A stretch of 64,000 nucleotides of DNA from Kryptolebias marmoratus (lineage: Eukaryota; Chordata; Actinopteri; Cyprinodontiformes; Rivulidae), in contig NC_051433.1 of the NCBI RefSeq assembly GCF_001649575.2, forward strand, positions 16,182,142 to 16,246,141, read 5' to 3'. This document shows, piece after piece, positions 61,701-64,000 of the stretch. How positions within the stretch are numbered: position 1 is the stretch's first letter; each line of letters starts with the position of its first letter. Under the pieces are notes generated by a model. That model saw nothing but the letters and a program-made list of their open reading frames with translations, was not told the DNA's origin and did not search any database. The position numbers and the translations under genes are program-made.

Positions 61701-63291
61701 TGCAGACCGTAAGGTGACGGACAACGTTATTCGACCGGCAAGGGTTTGGCCACCTCTGCGTGCGTAAAAGTCGTAAAACCTGATTAACTCGCTGGGCTTT
61801 TCTTGACCCGTGGCAGTGTGAGCGACAATCCCTGACCCAAATTCTGGATCTAATCCACTTCAGGCTCTGCTAACTAACTGACTGGGACCTTGCCTTAAGC
61901 TAACTCATGCTCTCGAAGCACGGAGGAGACTATAAAAGACACAAAATGATCTCAGCTTCCAGTTTCTACTGGACAAAATGATAAATAACAAAACAACAGC
62001 GATAGAGAACTACTGCCAGATAAGCACATTTTGCTGTACTAACCAGTCTCACAGATCAAACATGACTTCTGCTGGTCTGAAAGGTTCACCGAAGCTGCAG
62101 GAAGCTTCGGCTGACACCACACAAAGCAGCATCTGTATGAGCTAAAGTTATGGTGACGAGTGCTGAAGACAGAAGAGGTTTAAGCTTTTTGACCACAATA
62201 ATTGCAAAACCGATGAATGAAAAGGGAAGAATGATTTGAGCAACCTTGCCTGTTAAGACTGTAAGATCTTTTGACTAATTTCCAAGGGGTTTTATACATT
62301 TTAATACACATCCTAAAAGTACAAATGATTGATTTATTGCCTGAATCTTTTCTGCCTTTTACTGCTATCATGTGAATGGGTATCCTTTGTGCATCATCTG
62401 TTCCAGAGGGGTAAAATGTTCAGCTCTGTTTTCTTTTTCTCTGGCTGCAGAGAGGCTGTTTCAAAAGTGAACCTGGAGGATTTCGCGAGAGTCGTCCCAA
62501 TCTGAGGAGGAGAATGGGAACCTACTTGGCCAAAGCAGAACTCGGTGAGAAATAAGTCACAGACAAAAGGAATAAAACTTGTCGTTTCACGGGAGCATTG
62601 TTATCAGGGACTCCAAAGCCTCCACTGAACGTTCGTCCTTGTCTTTCAGTGAAAGTGGAGGCGGTCACTGAGGTGAAAAAGGAGCCAATTGAACACATGG
62701 ATCCAACAGAATATGAAGAAAATGTATTAAATAAAATAGAAAGACCTGCAGTGAATAAAGTAAATGGTTTCTGTTGTTTGGAATTAATGTAAAATGTTGG
62801 GGGGGTTGTTTGTTTTTTACATCACAACAAATCAAATGTATAAATGAATACGTTTTTGTATGTAGTGCAGAAATGATTAGATGTTCTCTCCTCCCAGGTG
62901 GACACATACATGTGCCTAGTGTGTGGCAGTGGGAGCTCAGAGGACCGCCTGCTGCTGTGCGATGGTTGTGACGACAGCTATCACATTTTCTGTCTGATCC
63001 CACCCCTCCACGAGGTCCCTAAAGGCGACTGGAGGTGCCCCAAGTGCCTGGCTCAGGTGAGCTGCTGCACCTCCGGGCCTCGGGGAGCTGAAGTCTGGCA
63101 GTCGTGCCGTCTTGTCTGGCTCAATTATGGCACCTTACGTGGGTGAGCATCCCTTGTTCTTTGTGTTGCAGGAATGCGGCAAACCTCCTGTCGCATTTGG
63201 CTTTGAGCAAGCCGGCAGGAGCTACACCCTCCAAGCTTTTGGAGACATGGCCGACTCCTTTAAGTCCGACTACTTCAACATGCCAGTTCAT
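54674..63291 (+). CDS. kdm5b: Lysine demethylase 5B (KDM5B/JARID1B), N-terminal part
   Basis: Nine coding exons are present: 54674-54826, 58939-59016, 59187-59309, 59419-59589, 61529-61654, 62451-62544, 62650-62759, 62898-63056, 63172-63291, giving 378 in-frame residues. The gene continues beyond the window after a gtgagc donor. Order of domains: JmjN (about 9-50, [10 protein letters not shown]), ARID (about 74-165, with [15 protein letters not shown] and W-T-K-I) and PHD1 (286-335) with C291, C294, C306, C309, H314, C317, C332, C335. The last exon has AFGFEQA and [16 protein letters not shown], just before JmjC. KDM5 enzymes remove methyl groups from H3K4me2/3 using iron and 2-oxoglutarate; PHD1 reads unmodified H3K4. 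The match to human KDM5B exceeds what I expect for KDM5A or C (e.g. [23 protein letters not shown]). The short N terminus lacks the human Pro-rich leader. Whether it is the ba or bb duplicate is not known. Confidence 0.95.
54959..54968 (+). promoter_or_regulatory. YY1-type site in KDM5B intron 1
   Basis: 'aacatggcgg' matches the strong YY1 consensus (AAnATGGCGGC) except for the final base, and lies in the CpG island about 130 bases after exon 1. YY1 sites just downstream of the start are common in housekeeping promoters. Confidence 0.4.
54995..54995. other. Ambiguous base (N)
   Basis: Single N in the G-rich tract of the KDM5B CpG island, non-coding. Confidence 0.95.
55659..55706. repeat. (TA)n microsatellite followed by T run
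   Basis: Uninterrupted TA run passing into about 13 T in KDM5B intron 1. Overlapping repetitive frames are artefacts of the tract. Confidence 0.95.
57181..57380. repeat. Possible fish interspersed repeat
   Basis: 'gcagtttattgtcataaata' and 'aacggtgcttacacagtcc' resemble a common fish repeat containing 'tttattgtcat' text. Weak recognition, approximate limits. Confidence 0.3.
57920..58060. mobile_element. Palindromic MITE
   Basis: Inverted ends of about 28 bases: the left arm 57920-57948 begins 'aaaaaccaaaaacaactgg' and the right arm 58033-58060 read on the other strand begins 'aaaaaccaaaacaactgg'. They differ by one indel and one substitution. The core has 'gaagacgtttcgcttctcag', a phrase recurrent in fish genomes. 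No coding capacity. It lies in KDM5B intron 1. Confidence 0.65.
59590..61528 (+). other. kdm5b: KDM5B intron 4
   Basis: Bounded by gtacgt and ctgtgcag. About half of it is an inactive Tc1 element on the opposite strand. The rest is AT-rich sequence. Confidence 0.85.
60012..61045 (-). mobile_element. Inactive Sleeping Beauty-like Tc1 transposon
   Basis: A decayed copy on the minus strand, inside KDM5B intron 4. DNA close to the salmonid/cyprinid Tc1 elements runs from transposase 3' flank ('ctagcgttgtctttaaactg', 'caagcttcccacagtaat') to the 5' flank ('ccacaggtgtgcctccaatt', 'cataacatcattgtttag'). Transposase text such as [17 protein letters not shown] and [19 protein letters not shown] is recognisable but interrupted by stops and frameshifts. 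All three acidic catalytic residues of the DDE domain appear lost: the SDET segment is replaced by stops, the DNDP motif reads YNDP, and the glutamate of the NPIE motif is Lys. Terminal inverted repeats are eroded, so the ends are approximate. Confidence 0.85.
61655..62450 (+). other. kdm5b: KDM5B intron 5
   Basis: Bounded by gtgagt and ctggctgcag. Unique-looking sequence without coding frames or recognised repeats. Confidence 0.85.
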
Positions 63292-64000
63292 GTGAGCTCA
63301 CATCAACTCATTTCTGCTGCGTCAGGTTTTCACGCCGTAAATGTTTGAGTGTGATGTTCTGCGAGACGCACCCCACACCAAAACAACACAGTATTTTCTG
63401 TGAGATCCCAACATTAAAGAATTCAATGTAGGCCAGCTTTTCTCCTTATCAACGTTGTTTTTTTTTTTGTTTCAGCTGAAAAGCTAAAAAGGAGTCCTGC
63501 TAGTAGACAAAAGATTAAGGTCCAGGGTCAGACAAGTTTGTAAAATAACTTCACTCATCTTAAAATTGCAACTTTCTTTTATTTGTTTATTTTAACACAA
63601 ATGGCCTTGGTATTTATTTTTAGGCCTTTTTTTACATTTATTTTGAAGGTGAGATGTTTTCCCAAAACAGTCATTCTTTCAACTATTCCATAATTCCAAC
63701 AATCACAGGTTTGACATTAAAAATAGTAGTTGCACTAACATTTAGTGCTGAGTGCCTCTGAACTCTGCTGCTGTCAGCATCCAGGCTATCTTCTGGCTCA
63801 TGGAAATGTTCTGTTCGAGTCACAGAGACGTATTTCTCTAAGAGAAACGATCCTGGACTGTTTGTTACAAGTTGTATGACTTCAGTCTGAAACAAAGGCG
63901 TGCTTTGATAACACTTTCATGTATCAGGGATTATTAACTGAAGTAGAGCAGAAAAACTATGGAGAATTTAATTAAGCAATGCAATTCTGTACAACAGAGA
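63292..64000 (+). other. kdm5b: KDM5B intron 9 (partial)
   Basis: Starts with gtgagc after codon CAT (residue 378). The exon encoding the start of JmjC must lie beyond the window. No coding text for M-V-P-T-E-L-type sequence is seen before the end. Confidence 0.8.

Overview
This is a vertebrate nuclear window, almost certainly from a teleost (ray-finned) fish. Genes are split by GT-AG introns. The spacers are AT-rich and carry dinucleotide and GATA microsatellites and typical fish repeats: a dead APE-type LINE, a Sleeping Beauty-like Tc1 element, tRNA-derived SINEs and palindromic MITEs. The proteins are closest to vertebrate families known from human 1q32. The species, and which duplicate of each gene this is, cannot be told from the sequence alone.

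Layout, all five genes on the + strand: 1-12.8 kb holds no recognisable gene, only repeats (LINE pieces at 1-165 and 5.4-6.85 kb) and some low-repeat blocks that look like conserved non-coding elements. GPR25, an intronless chemoattractant-type receptor, is at 12828-13919. From 13.9 to 21.3 kb is non-coding, with a 73-nt exact direct duplication and SINE-like repeats. INAVA has a likely untranslated first exon ending at 21650 and nine coding exons from 29237 to 38637. ADIPOR1 has a promoter and untranslated exon at 41.1-41.44 kb and seven coding exons from 42716 to 47587. RABIF has two coding exons (50633-51943). KDM5B starts in a CpG-rich promoter at 54 kb; nine coding exons (54674-63291) are present and the gene continues past the window.

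The order ADIPOR1-RABIF-KDM5B on one strand matches human 1q32 except that KLHL12, which lies between ADIPOR1 and RABIF in human, is absent. GPR25-INAVA is also a conserved neighbour pair, but in human it lies some distance from the ADIPOR1 block. The genes are not an operon and work separately: lymphocyte chemoattractant receptor (GPR25), epithelial junction and innate-signalling scaffold (INAVA), adiponectin receptor/ceramidase (ADIPOR1), Rab-binding chaperone (RABIF) and H3K4 demethylase (KDM5B). I found no bacterial-type system, CRISPR array, rRNA or intact tRNA, and nothing that amounts to a new biological system. The best leads are the exact duplication, the candidate conserved non-coding elements, an unexplained GC-rich block in INAVA intron 1, and the rearranged synteny. 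Exon joins were made by hand from splice signals and reading frame, and each joined frame closes exactly.
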